Shown here: positions 32,108-41,705 of the stretch, piece by piece
How positions within the stretch are numbered: the stretch's first letter is position 1
Layout: each line of letters starts with the position of its first letter
Assembly: GCF_947500265.1 (NCBI RefSeq)
Contig: NZ_CANMRN010000001.1
Span: forward strand, 62,001-126,000
Length of the DNA: 64,000 nucleotides
From: an uncultured Psychrobacter sp.
GTDB taxonomy: Bacteria > Pseudomonadota > Gammaproteobacteria > Pseudomonadales > Moraxellaceae
Direction of reading: 5' to 3'
Translations under genes and position numbers: made by a program
Notes under the pieces: model-generated
The model's input: the letters and a program-made list of their open reading frames with translations, nothing else
Told to the model about the DNA's origin: nothing
Databases searched by the model: none

Positions 32108-33805
32108 ATGTCTAAAAAAAATGATACTACTGAACCAAAAGCACCACAAGCGGTAAGTACACAATTTAGTGAGCAAGTTGTGGAGCAGCGTCTAAAGCCC
32201 AATCCTTTGAGTCAGTTTTCACTGGATGAGGATTCGCTTAGACTGGCATTGGTAACAGCTCAGTATGCTTTAAAAGCCACTCGCCAGCAAACGCCGCCGA
32301 CCCTCAATAAGCCAACAGGTCTATTAGTACTAGTTAATGGAATGGAGCAAGCGGGTAAAGGTACTGCCGTTAAACAGTTACGGCAATGGGTAGATCCAAG
32401 GCTGCTTAAAGTTGAGGCCACTATTGGTCATTCGCCATTGAACTATCAACCCATTTGGCAAGCGCATACTAGCGCCATGCCGCGTCATGGTGACGTCATG
32501 GTATATTTCGGCAACTGGTATGCTGATTTATTATATAACGTCATGCGACTAGCGACATCAGATAGTGAGAACCTTGAAGTATTGTCAAATGATAAAGGTC
32601 AAAAAGGTAAAAATTCGCTTCCTATCGCTCAGTGGCAAGACTATCTACAGCAGCAGTTAAATACACTAAAAGCATTTGAAAAGGATCTCATTGCCAATCA
32701 AACCAAATTATTAAAATGTTGGTTCCATGTTGATATTGAAACGTTACACAGTCGCTTAAAGGATGATGAAGCAGATCCGCAGTTTTTGTATCAAATTGAC
32801 TGGAATAACAAACGAGTCATCGAGAAGTTTAATGAGGTGGCTGCGACCTTGCTGCGTCAACAGGATGATTGGGTCATCATTGATGGTGACGATAAGTTAG
32901 AGGCCGCTGATAACTTTTGTCACTTGGTGCTACATGCTATGCAAACCGCGCTGGCGAGTAGTCAGGCAGATAGCAATGATAATGACAACGACAAGGAAAC
33001 ATCAGAAAACCGTTCCCAGTCCGAGACATTGGAACTTAACTCAGATATTAAACAAAAACAGTTTGAGCCTGTGTCGATACCTAAGCAGCTGACGTCTATT
33101 AAAGATAAAAAAATCAGTAAGTCCGACTATCGTGAGGCATTGGCGGAGAAGCAAGCAAGGCTCGCTGAATTGCTACGTGCACGCCAAGGTCGGCATGTTG
33201 TATTTGCCTTTGAAGGAATGGACGCTGCTGGCAAGGGCGGTGCAATCAAAAGGTTGGTTGCCCCGCTAGATCCCCGCGAGTATCAAATCTATAATATTGG
33301 CGCACCGATGTTGTATGAGACTCAGCATCCTTACTTGTGGCGATTCTGGACGAGATTGCCTAACGAGCAAACGAACCGTATCAGCCGTATCGCTATTTTT
33401 GATCGTACATGGTATGGGCGCGTATTGGTTGAGCGCATCGAAGGGTTTGCGTCTACTGATGAATGGCAACGAGCATATGATGAAATTAATCGTTTTGAGG
33501 CAGACTTGGCAGCAGCAGGAACGTTGGTTATCAAATATTGGCTAGCGATTGATAAAAAAGAGCAGCTTAAACGGTTTGAAGATCGTCAAGAAACACCGCA
33601 TAAGCAATTTAAACTAACGGATGATGACTGGCGTAACCGTGATAAATGGTCAGACTACGTGCAATCTGCAGCAGATATGCTGGCACGCACAGATACAACG
33701 ACAGCGCCATGGTGTGTTATTGCGACCAATGAAAAACGTCAAGCGCGTTTAGATGTGTTAGATCATGCTATTGAGCAGTTGTCTGCATTTACTGAAAGCA
33801 AGTAG
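32108..33805 (+). CDS. Polyphosphate:AMP phosphotransferase, two-domain PPK2-type
   Basis: Two tandem PPK2 modules: LVNGMEQAGKGTAVKQLRQWVDPR and FAFEGMDAAGKGGAIKRLVAPLDPREY; FDRTWYGRVLVERIEGF. Confidence 0.88.
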   Translation: MSKKNDTTEPKAPQAVSTQFSEQVVEQRLKPNPLSQFSLDEDSLRLALVTAQYALKATRQQTPPTLNKPTGLLVLVNGMEQAGKGTAVKQLRQWVDPRLLKVEATIGHSPLNYQPIWQAHTSAMPRHGDVMVYFGNWYADLLYNVMRLATSDSENLEVLSNDKGQKGKNSLPIAQWQDYLQQQLNTLKAFEKDLIANQTKLLKCWFHVDIETLHSRLKDDEADPQFLYQIDWNNKRVIEKFNEVAATLLRQQDDWVIIDGDDKLEAADNFCHLVLHAMQTALASSQADSNDNDNDKETSENRSQSETLELNSDIKQKQFEPVSIPKQLTSIKDKKISKSDYREALAEKQARLAELLRARQGRHVVFAFEGMDAAGKGGAIKRLVAPLDPREYQIYNIGAPMLYETQHPYLWRFWTRLPNEQTNRISRIAIFDRTWYGRVLVERIEGFASTDEWQRAYDEINRFEADLAAAGTLVIKYWLAIDKKEQLKRFEDRQETPHKQFKLTDDDWRNRDKWSDYVQSAADMLARTDTTTAPWCVIATNEKRQARLDVLDHAIEQLSAFTESK

Positions 33806-34377
33806 TTGTTAAGAATGAATGAGTTTTAAGGGCTCTTATAGGTTTATATAGCTGTATTTTTCAAGTATTTCCTAAGTAGGATAGCTCGAAACATATTCGA
33901 GTTATCCTGTCTTTTACAGAGTGTGGTCTTGTCCGTATACACTCACAGTTACAAATCTCGCAATATCATCATGCATTATGTGCTCATATTTAATATAATA
34001 GAGCGCAAAACAGCTCCTGCTAAATAATAATTTTAATTTAGCAAACAACGTGTTTTGGTTATTTAGTATAGATAACTTAATAATTACGACAAAAATTGTT
34101 ACAATAGCTGTTAGTAGTACTACAAATATCGCTAAGAAATATATAAGCCGCAAGATGCTGTAATCAGACGATTTGGCAATATCACTTGCGGCTTTGTGAC
34201 ATGTTGAAGGATGTGTTTTTCTTTGCCGTTATAATAGTCGGTTTAAGACCTTCTAATCGCATGTTGTATATTTTATATATGCTACTTCATTAGATGCCGT
34301 AAAAAGTACTGTGAGTAGCAGCGCAATATTATCAACCTTATATAATTTTAATCAGCTTACGCAGGACGTACTAACGT

Positions 34378-35985
34378 ATGGGTATTAGCAGCAGTTCTAC
34401 AGAGTCAGTCAAGCCAGTTGGCTCTATGAGAATAAATCTATTTTTTGCCATTTTACTGATTGCGATGACTTCCTACTTTTTGTGGTGGGGTTTAGATTAC
34501 ACCATGCGTCAGCAAACGACGCTATTCATCGTGGCGACCGCTTTTGGTGTCTTTATGGCATTCAATATCGGTGGTAACGATGTCGCCAACTCCTTTGGTA
34601 CTTCGGTGGGTGCAGGGACGTTGACTATCCCGCAAGCATTGGGTATTGCCGCGATATTTGAAGTATCGGGGGCAGTCCTTGCAGGCGGGGAGGTGACTGA
34701 TACGATTCGAAGCGGCATCGTTGATCTAGATGGTCTATCAGTGACGCCCAATCAGTTCATTTATGTCATGCTCTCCGCATTGGTTGCAGCAGCATTTTGG
34801 CTGTTATTTGCGACCAAAAAAGGTCTGCCTGTTTCGACCACTCACTCCATTATTGGCGGTGTGATTGGTAGCTCCATTGTGTTAGGTATCACGTTAGGTG
34901 GTACGGACATGGCGCTATCAACGGTAGACTGGGGAACAGTTGGAACTATCGCTATTTCTTGGGTGCTGTCACCGCTATTAGGTGGCGTGTTGTCTTATCT
35001 TTTATATGGACAAATCAAGAAAAACATCATTGAATATAACGATAAAACCGAAGCCTATATTGCGACGCTAAAAGGCAATAAAAAAGTCTTAAAGCAAAAC
35101 CATAAAGAGTTTTTGGATGGTTTGACAGAGTCTGAGCAATTGGCATATACGTCAGCGATGTTACGCGATCAGGAAATCTATAAAGATGATGATTGTATCG
35201 TTGAAGATTTAGAAACTGATTATTATAAAAAGCTTTATGATATTGAGAATGAGCGTAGTAGCCTTGATACTCTAAAAGCACTTAAGCAATGGGTACCTAT
35301 CATTGCTGCCGCAGGTGGTGCGGTGATGACTTCTCTAGTCGTCTTTAAAGGTCTTAAAAATGTTAATAGCGGCCTGACCACACTACAGGGCTTCTTGATT
35401 ATGGGTATGATAGCGGCACTAGTATGGTTAGCGACCTATATCTATACCAAGAGTATCCGCGGTAAGCATAAAGAAGATTTGACCAAAGCGACGTTCATTA
35501 TGTTTAGCTGGATGCAGGTCTTTACCGCGTCAGCTTTTGCCTTTAGTCATGGTTCAAACGATATCGCCAACGCGGTTGGTCCTTTTGCCGCCATCATGGA
35601 TGTGATTCGTACTAATAGTATCGCTACTGAAGCTGCGGTACCACCTGCTGTCATGCTGACTTTTGGTGTGGCACTAATCGTTGGTCTTTGGTTCATTGGT
35701 AAAGAAGTGATTCAAACCGTTGGTACCAATCTAGCGAAAATGCATCCAGCTTCAGGTTTCTCAGCTGAGTTAGCTGCAGCAGCTGTTGTGATGGGTGCAT
35801 CGACGATGGGTCTGCCTGTATCGAGTACTCATACGCTAGTAGGTGCGGTACTGGGTATCGGTATCGTCAACAGAGATACTAACTGGAAGCTTATGAAGCC
35901 GATTGGCTTGGCTTGGATTGTGACGCTGCCTGCAGCGGCTACTATGTCAGCTATCAGTTATCTTGTATTGAGCAACATTTTTTAA
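34378..35985 (+). CDS. pitA: PiT family inorganic phosphate transporter
   Basis: FNIGGNDVANSFGTSVGAGTLT and FSHGSNDIANAVGPFAAI duplicated PiT signatures. Confidence 0.9.
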   Translation: MGISSSSTESVKPVGSMRINLFFAILLIAMTSYFLWWGLDYTMRQQTTLFIVATAFGVFMAFNIGGNDVANSFGTSVGAGTLTIPQALGIAAIFEVSGAVLAGGEVTDTIRSGIVDLDGLSVTPNQFIYVMLSALVAAAFWLLFATKKGLPVSTTHSIIGGVIGSSIVLGITLGGTDMALSTVDWGTVGTIAISWVLSPLLGGVLSYLLYGQIKKNIIEYNDKTEAYIATLKGNKKVLKQNHKEFLDGLTESEQLAYTSAMLRDQEIYKDDDCIVEDLETDYYKKLYDIENERSSLDTLKALKQWVPIIAAAGGAVMTSLVVFKGLKNVNSGLTTLQGFLIMGMIAALVWLATYIYTKSIRGKHKEDLTKATFIMFSWMQVFTASAFAFSHGSNDIANAVGPFAAIMDVIRTNSIATEAAVPPAVMLTFGVALIVGLWFIGKEVIQTVGTNLAKMHPASGFSAELAAAAVVMGASTMGLPVSSTHTLVGAVLGIGIVNRDTNWKLMKPIGLAWIVTLPAAATMSAISYLVLSNIF

Positions 35986-36044
35986 TGCGCTGTTTTTATT
36001 AGTGAATTATTATAATTGAGTTTGAATAACTAGGTTCAACGTAA

Positions 36045-36086
36045 TAAAAAACGCTTATCAGCATCATGCCGATAAGCGTTTTTTTA
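36045..36086. terminator. Convergent terminator after pitA / HTH-aminotransferase
   Basis: AAAAAACGCTTATCAGCATCATGCCGATAAGCGTTTTTTT. Confidence 0.8.
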
Positions 36087-36101
36087 ATGATATATAACGA
36101 T

Positions 36102-37754
36102 TTACTCGGTACCAAATTGCTTACGTTTTTTGGCAAAAAATCTGTCCAATCTATCCATCGCATTTTCTAGGTCAAGCAAGTTAGGTAAGAACACCAGACG
36201 GAAATGGTCGGGTCTGTCCCAGTTAAACCCAGTACCTTGAACCATCAATACGTTTTCTTCAACTAGCAAGTCCATCATAAAATCCATATCATCGGTGATA
36301 GGGTAAACCTCTGGATCCATTTTTGGAAAGCAATAAAACGCGCCTTGAGGCATGGTACAAGAAATACCTTTGATAGCATTAAGACGTGAGACTGCCATTT
36401 CACGTTGCTTATATAGGCGACCTTTTTCAGAGGTCAGGTCTTGCATGCTCTGATGCCCACCCATCGCGGTTTGAATAGCATATTGTCCTTGCACGTTAGA
36501 GCAAAGGCGCATAGATGCGAGCATATCTAAGCCTTCAATAAAGTCAGCTGCATGCTGCTTGCGGCCTGATACCATCATCCAACCTGAGCGAAAGCCTGCA
36601 ATACGATGTGACTTTGACAAGCCATTGTAAGAGAGCACCAGCACGTCGTCAGTTAGGGTGCTCATCGGGGTATGTACATTATCATCATAGAGAATACGAT
36701 CATAAATTTCATCGGCCATGATGATCAAATCATGCTCTTTAGCGACTTCGATGATTTGCTTTAATAACTCATCACTATAAAGTGAACCTGTCGGGTTATT
36801 TGGGTTAATGACCACGATACCTTTCGTTTTGCTTGTAATTTTAGACTTGATGTCTTCAATATCAGGGTGCCAGTTATCTTCTTCATTGCAGCGATAGTGC
36901 ACAGCAGTACCGCCAGCGAGGTTGGCTGCTGCTGTCCAAAGCGGGTAGTCTGGCATTGGAATCAGGACTTCATCGCCATCATTCATCAACGCCTGCATAG
37001 TCATGACAATAAGCTCAGAAACCCCATTGCCCAAATATACGTCACGTACGTCAACGGCCGACAGCAATCCCTTTGATTGGTAATATTGCAAAATGGCTTT
37101 GCGCGCTGAGAAAATCCCCTGCGAGTCTGAATAGCCAGTCGCCTCAGATAAGTTCATAGCGACATCACGCAAAATCTCATGTGGGGCTTCTAAACCAAAA
37201 GGCGCTGGATTACCCACGTTTAGTTTCAATATGCGTTTGCCTTCTGCCTCCATCTTATTGGCAGTCTGCAATAGAGGGCCACGAATGTCATAGCAAACGT
37301 TTTGTAATTTATCAGATTTTTTTATAGTGTTCATAGCATGACCGTTTTTCGGATTGGTTGTCGAATTGGTTTTTGAGCCTTTAGGAGCAGCAAAAGGTTT
37401 TGTTGATTGAGCGTCAGTTGCTTTAATATCTGACTGGGTGTGTAAATTCGTATCTAGCTCTTGATATTCACTGTGCTCTACAGATGATGTTGACTCGTCT
37501 ATATCAATAGCCTCGTTATTGAGGTCGCCGCGCAACAGATATCCTTCACTACAACCCAAAATACGTGCGAGCGTAGGCAGCTTGGATGAGACAATACCGT
37601 TGGTACCACGCTCCCAGTTTGATATAGCACCACGGCTCACTTTTGCACCAGCGGCTGTCATGGCTTGTGCTAGCTGCTCAGCAGTAAATCCTTTGTCACG
37701 GCGCAACTGTACCAGTCGTTCCGCTTGCGTACTTTTACTATTGTCGTTAGACAT
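36102..37754 (-). CDS. XRE-type HTH domain fused to AlaA-like class I/II aminotransferase
   Basis: N-term LVQLRRDKGFTAEQLAQAMTAAGAKVSRGAISNWERGTNGIVSSKLPTLARILGC (HTH_XRE), linker, then YDIRGPLLQTANKMEAEGKRILKLNVGNPAPFG...NPNNPTGSLYS...YNGLSKSHRIAGFRSGW aminotransferase with PLP lysine. Confidence 0.88.
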   Translation of the reverse strand: MSNDNSKSTQAERLVQLRRDKGFTAEQLAQAMTAAGAKVSRGAISNWERGTNGIVSSKLPTLARILGCSEGYLLRGDLNNEAIDIDESTSSVEHSEYQELDTNLHTQSDIKATDAQSTKPFAAPKGSKTNSTTNPKNGHAMNTIKKSDKLQNVCYDIRGPLLQTANKMEAEGKRILKLNVGNPAPFGLEAPHEILRDVAMNLSEATGYSDSQGIFSARKAILQYYQSKGLLSAVDVRDVYLGNGVSELIVMTMQALMNDGDEVLIPMPDYPLWTAAANLAGGTAVHYRCNEEDNWHPDIEDIKSKITSKTKGIVVINPNNPTGSLYSDELLKQIIEVAKEHDLIIMADEIYDRILYDDNVHTPMSTLTDDVLVLSYNGLSKSHRIAGFRSGWMMVSGRKQHAADFIEGLDMLASMRLCSNVQGQYAIQTAMGGHQSMQDLTSEKGRLYKQREMAVSRLNAIKGISCTMPQGAFYCFPKMDPEVYPITDDMDFMMDLLVEENVLMVQGTGFNWDRPDHFRLVFLPNLLDLENAMDRLDRFFAKKRKQFGTE

Positions 37755-37823
37755 TGTTATTTGAGCCTTTGTTAATCAGTAAATATTCAGTGTAGAGATA
37801 TATTAAATATGTTAGTTAAACAC

Positions 37824-37846
37824 TAATGCAAGATATTATTGCATTA
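37824..37846. promoter_or_regulatory. Inverted repeat, candidate operator 1 for HTH-aminotransferase
   Basis: TAATGCAAGATATTATTGCATTA; 8-bp arms TAATGCAA/TTGCATTA. Confidence 0.5.
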
Positions 37847-37889
37847 ATAGTTAATTTGCAAATGATTTTACAATCAGCTCTATTAGATT

Positions 37890-37908
37890 TTGCAAGTATA
37901 TCTTGCAA
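37890..37908. promoter_or_regulatory. Inverted repeat, candidate operator 2 for HTH-aminotransferase
   Basis: TTGCAAGTATATCTTGCAA; 7-bp perfect arms, same half-site and spacing as operator 1. Confidence 0.5.
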
Positions 37909-38198
37909 TTAACATTTGGTTTATATCTATGTGGCTATAAATCTCTTATATAGACTATAAAATGTATAGGTATTAAAGTTACATCTTTACCCATCATTAT
38001 CTAAAATTAATTTGCTATATTTAACTCAATTAATCGCTTCAATCATGCTGTCTATCTCACAACATAGAGAGTACTTTTCTTATATATGCCTTGAATAGTG
38101 CGTCGATAACCAACAGATAGAGCACGTCGTTCTCATAATCATATGGCGATAAAATAGTTACCGAGATTAGATAATAAATACTCGAATAAGGATAAATT

Positions 38199-38624
38199 AT
38201 GCAAGACAACCAACTAAGCAAAGAAGAGATCAGCCAATTGACTGAAGCTGACTGGAAAGAGCGTTTGACCGCTGATGAGTATCATATTATGCGTGAGAAG
38301 GGCACCGAGCGTCCATTTACAGGTGTATACAATGATGCGACTGATGATGGCGTTTACCGCTGTAAAGGCTGCGGTGCAAGCTTATTTGACTCAAGCAATA
38401 AATTTGATGCGAGCTGTGGCTGGCCAAGTTTTGATCAAGGTATCGATAACAGCGCGATTGAAGAGCACGTCGATAACTCGCTAGGTATGACTCGTACCGA
38501 AGTCACTTGTAGCAACTGCGGCGCACATTTAGGCCATGTATTCCCTGATGGTCCTACTGAGACAACAGGTATGCGCTATTGCATTAACTCAGTATCTATC
38601 GATTTAGATAAGTCTGAGAAGTAA
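38199..38624 (+). CDS. msrB: Peptide-methionine (R)-S-oxide reductase
   Basis: [45 protein letters not shown]. Confidence 0.95.
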   Translation: MQDNQLSKEEISQLTEADWKERLTADEYHIMREKGTERPFTGVYNDATDDGVYRCKGCGASLFDSSNKFDASCGWPSFDQGIDNSAIEEHVDNSLGMTRTEVTCSNCGAHLGHVFPDGPTETTGMRYCINSVSIDLDKSEK

Positions 38625-38761
38625 GTAGCCTAAATAGTATTAGAAACGTGAAAGGGAAGTGCACGGTGCTTCCTTTTCAATAGTTTTATTATGTGTATGA
38701 TAGAAAAAGAAATAATGCATAGACACCCAAAACAATAAAAACCTCAATTTAAGGATAAATG

Positions 38762-39247
38762 ATGAGTACAATTTACGATTTTACGGCTGAGCGCATGGAT
38801 GGTAGCTCGCAAGCGTTTTTAGATTACCAAGATAAAGTATTATTAATCGTCAATACTGCAAGCAAATGTGGATTTACGCCGCAGTTTGAAGGCTTAGAAT
38901 CACTATATCAACAGTATAAAGATCAAGGACTAGTGGTCGTCGGTTTTCCTTGTAATCAATTTGGTAGCCAAGACCCAGGTAGCAATGACGAGATTGGTGC
39001 GTTTTGCCAAAAAAACTATGGTGTCAGCTTTCCGATGATGGCAAAGACTGATGTCAATGGCGCAGATGCTCATCCTATCTATGAATGGCTCAAAGAACAA
39101 AAGGGTGGCGTGCTAACAGATGGTATCAAGTGGAATTTCACCAAGTTCCTAGTCGATAGCAAAGGCCAGGTAATTGACCGCTATGCACCAACGACTAAGC
39201 CAGAAGCCATCAAAAATGATATCGAGCAAGCACTGGCCAATAAGTAA
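38762..39247 (+). CDS. Glutathione peroxidase family protein
   Basis: LIVNTASKCGFTPQFEGLESLYQQY, GFPCNQFGSQDPG, IKWNFTKFLVD. Confidence 0.93.
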   Translation: MSTIYDFTAERMDGSSQAFLDYQDKVLLIVNTASKCGFTPQFEGLESLYQQYKDQGLVVVGFPCNQFGSQDPGSNDEIGAFCQKNYGVSFPMMAKTDVNGADAHPIYEWLKEQKGGVLTDGIKWNFTKFLVDSKGQVIDRYAPTTKPEAIKNDIEQALANK

Positions 39248-39363
39248 GCATTAAACCTAAAAAATATTGGTTTTGTGTGAAAATATAAAATCAATAAAAA
39301 CAAATGCTTGCTGGGTATTCTAATAAAAATCGAAAAAATATCTAAAAAAGTGGTAAATACTGT

Positions 39364-39391
39364 TTGACACCCAACTGTAAATCTATATAAT
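39364..39391 (+). promoter_or_regulatory. Consensus sigma-70 promoter for tRNA-Val/tRNA-Asp
   Basis: TTGACA-16 nt-TATAAT, exact consensus hexamers, upstream of the tRNA pair. Confidence 0.85.
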
Positions 39392-39470
39392 ACACACCCA
39401 CAGCAACGGAGCTTAGTGACAAACTTAAGAGCTCAGTTGATGTTGAATAAATTGCCTAGCAATTGTTCGC

Positions 39471-39546
39471 GGGTGATTAGCTCAGTTGGTAGAGCGTCTG
39501 CCTTACACGCAGAATGTCGGCGGTTCGAATCCGTCATCACCCACCA
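39471..39546 (+). tRNA. tRNA-Val (anticodon TAC)
   Basis: GGGTGAT...ATCACCCACCA; anticodon loop CTTACAC. Confidence 0.96.
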
Positions 39547-39583
39547 CTTCTTAGCAAGTGGCTAAACAAGCTAAGAGACCTAA

Positions 39584-39660
39584 GCAGCGGTAGTTCAGTT
39601 GGTTAGAATACCGGCCTGTCACGCCGGGGGTCGCGGGTTCGAGTCCCGTCCGCTGCGCCA
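39584..39660 (+). tRNA. tRNA-Asp (anticodon GTC)
   Basis: GCAGCGG...CCGCTGCGCCA; anticodon loop CTGTCAC. Confidence 0.96.
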
Positions 39661-39702
39661 TATTTAAAACGAATTTAAACGGTTAAGTTTAAGCAAGTTT
39701 CG

Positions 39703-39734
39703 CCTCAAGCATTAGATTGTTTGAGGTTTTTTTG
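39703..39734 (+). terminator. Terminator of tRNA operon
   Basis: CCTCAA...TTTGAGGTTTTTTT. Confidence 0.7.
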
Positions 39735-39857
39735 TGTCTGTTTTTTATGTATCTATATTTTATGAGTGATAAGTTATATAAGGAAGTACAGTAAGATTTA
39801 GAATCTAGAACTATGATTTATATGTACTTAAGTCATATCACTTAGAAGTCAGCTAAA

Positions 39858-39911
39858 ACGACGACCCTTCTTTTATATCAGTCTTATACTGAGTAAAAAA
39901 AGGGTCGTCGT
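39858..39911. repeat. Nested inverted repeat downstream of tRNA operon
   Basis: ACGACGACCCTT...AAGGGTCGTCGT 12-bp arms, inner TCAGT/ACTGA hairpin. Confidence 0.7.
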
Positions 39912-40015
39912 ATTTATTTTAGGTATAGCACTTTAATATGCCTTTGCTTAAAACGCATTATCCAGAATCTATGACGCGTTTTAGATAGTTGTAGATTTTA
40001 GCTACGGGTAAAGAC

Positions 40016-41371
40016 TTACTCATGCGTTGCTTGCCATGCGCCCATCGACCCTAGATAGATATCAATGTGCTCAAAACCTCGACTAGCAAGCCATCCTGCT
40101 GCTATTGTTGCCCGAGCACCACTGGCACACATCAAGGTATAGTGGCGACTTTGGTCAAGCTCATGCCAACGCTCGTTCAGGTGACCAACATAGATATGCT
40201 GTGAGCCTTCTATCGCATTGGTATTCCTCTCATCGATATCGCGTACATCGAGCAATGTCCAGTTCTGAGCATTATTAAGACGACTCTCTACCTCGGTTGT
40301 ATCGACCATAGGGGTTTGCTGCATCTGTTCCCTTTTGGCAGCGGCAGGGACGACACCTACATAGCCACCGACAATATTATCAAAAGCAATACGTACCAGA
40401 TGCTCCATCGCAGTCGCAAGTTGCTCTTCATTAGAGGCAATCAGGGCCAAGCTTTGTCCTTCCTCGATAAACCATCCAGCAAACGCAGGTAGCATGTTGA
40501 CAGGTAAGCTCATAGAACCGGGCAGGTGTCCTGACGCATATGCCATGGGTTCACGAATATCGATGAGATGATCAGCATCGCAGTCATGCAATTGCTTGAG
40601 CGAAAGGTTACGCGGACGCATAACCACTGGAGGCGCTTCACCACCTTCCATATTAAGGCGCTCCATTAATCTGAAGTAGGGCGGCTGATAATGGTTTTCG
40701 CTAGTCTTGAAGTCAATAAATGCCTCACGATCGGTAATCTGTAAGCGTGGATTGTTCATTCTTTCGTGACCGACGGTAGAAAACTCTCGCTCCGCCATGC
40801 CTGAACCACAGACTGAGCCTGCACCATGAGCTGGATAAATAATCGCCTGATCCCCAAGCGCTAAAATGTCTTGTAATGAGTCATAAAGTAAACCTGCGAC
40901 TTCTCTGCGACGCTCAGGATAAAAGTCAGTACGACCGACATCACCTACAAAAAGCGCATCGCCAGTAAAAACGCCAACCGCCTTGTCAGGGTACGCCGTG
41001 TCAAACAGCGCATAAGCAAGATGATCATCGGTATGGCCAGGCGTTTCTAAGACACGGATTTCTAATTGGCCAATTGAAAAGCAATCACCATTACGTGCGG
41101 TCTCAGCGTAGACAACAGGTCGTTCTGGATTAGGGCCATGTAAAACTGTTGCCCCTGTCATTGCGGCCAAGATAGGTGCGCCAGAGACCAAATCTTCATT
41201 ACGATGTGTCTCAAAAATATGAGTAATCTCAAGCCCTGCTGCGCGCGCCTTTTCTACATATATCGCGCAGTCACGACGTGGGTCAATTACCGCTGCTTGA
41301 CCGCCAGAGCCTACCAAGTAAGATAGGTGCGAAAGTCCAGGTGTCTTAATTTTCTCTAGTAGCATGGTCAT
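40016..41371 (-). CDS. MBL-fold hydrolase with two rhodanese domains (persulfide dioxygenase-like)
   Basis: THRNEDLVSGAP (HxxxD-type), ETPGHTDDHLAY, FTGDALFVGDVGRTDF, YPAHGAGS; two rhodanese regions, only the second with an apparent catalytic Cys (LMCASGARAT). Confidence 0.87.
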   Translation of the reverse strand: MTMLLEKIKTPGLSHLSYLVGSGGQAAVIDPRRDCAIYVEKARAAGLEITHIFETHRNEDLVSGAPILAAMTGATVLHGPNPERPVVYAETARNGDCFSIGQLEIRVLETPGHTDDHLAYALFDTAYPDKAVGVFTGDALFVGDVGRTDFYPERRREVAGLLYDSLQDILALGDQAIIYPAHGAGSVCGSGMAEREFSTVGHERMNNPRLQITDREAFIDFKTSENHYQPPYFRLMERLNMEGGEAPPVVMRPRNLSLKQLHDCDADHLIDIREPMAYASGHLPGSMSLPVNMLPAFAGWFIEEGQSLALIASNEEQLATAMEHLVRIAFDNIVGGYVGVVPAAAKREQMQQTPMVDTTEVESRLNNAQNWTLLDVRDIDERNTNAIEGSQHIYVGHLNERWHELDQSRHYTLMCASGARATIAAGWLASRGFEHIDIYLGSMGAWQATHE

Positions 41372-41628
41372 TTCCTTATTGTTATTTTAATCAGGTTTAT
41401 TGGCTCTATGCTGCTAGAGCTGTCAGTCAAATCTAGTCTTACTGTGGCATAAACTTGTATACAATCTAGCATGAACTTATAAGTTTCATCAATATACAAT
41501 AACATATATTAAATTTGTTATTTACATAAGGCCAAATGTAGAGGGTTTTAGGTTGAGAAGGTGAAGTGATCATTGTTTTTACTATTTAATTAATCGCTTT
41601 TACTCGTTGATATATATAGTTTAATCAC

Positions 41629-41662
41629 ACAGATATATCTTTTTTAGAATAAAAATATCTGT
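41629..41662. promoter_or_regulatory. Inverted repeat in ars promoter region
   Basis: ACAGATAT...ATATCTGT, 8-bp perfect arms. Confidence 0.35.
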
Positions 41663-41681
41663 AAAACATTGAATTATTTTA

Positions 41682-41705
41682 ATATGTCTGTATTATTGGA
41701 CATAT
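41682..41705. promoter_or_regulatory. Inverted repeat overlapping arsR start codon
   Basis: ATATGTC-10 nt-GACATAT. Confidence 0.4.

Noticed and set aside
33914-34153. 79-aa hydrophobic minus-strand ORF
   Set aside because: Likely TTG start, AT-rich spacer, no family resemblance; a small membrane protein cannot be excluded but is unsupported.
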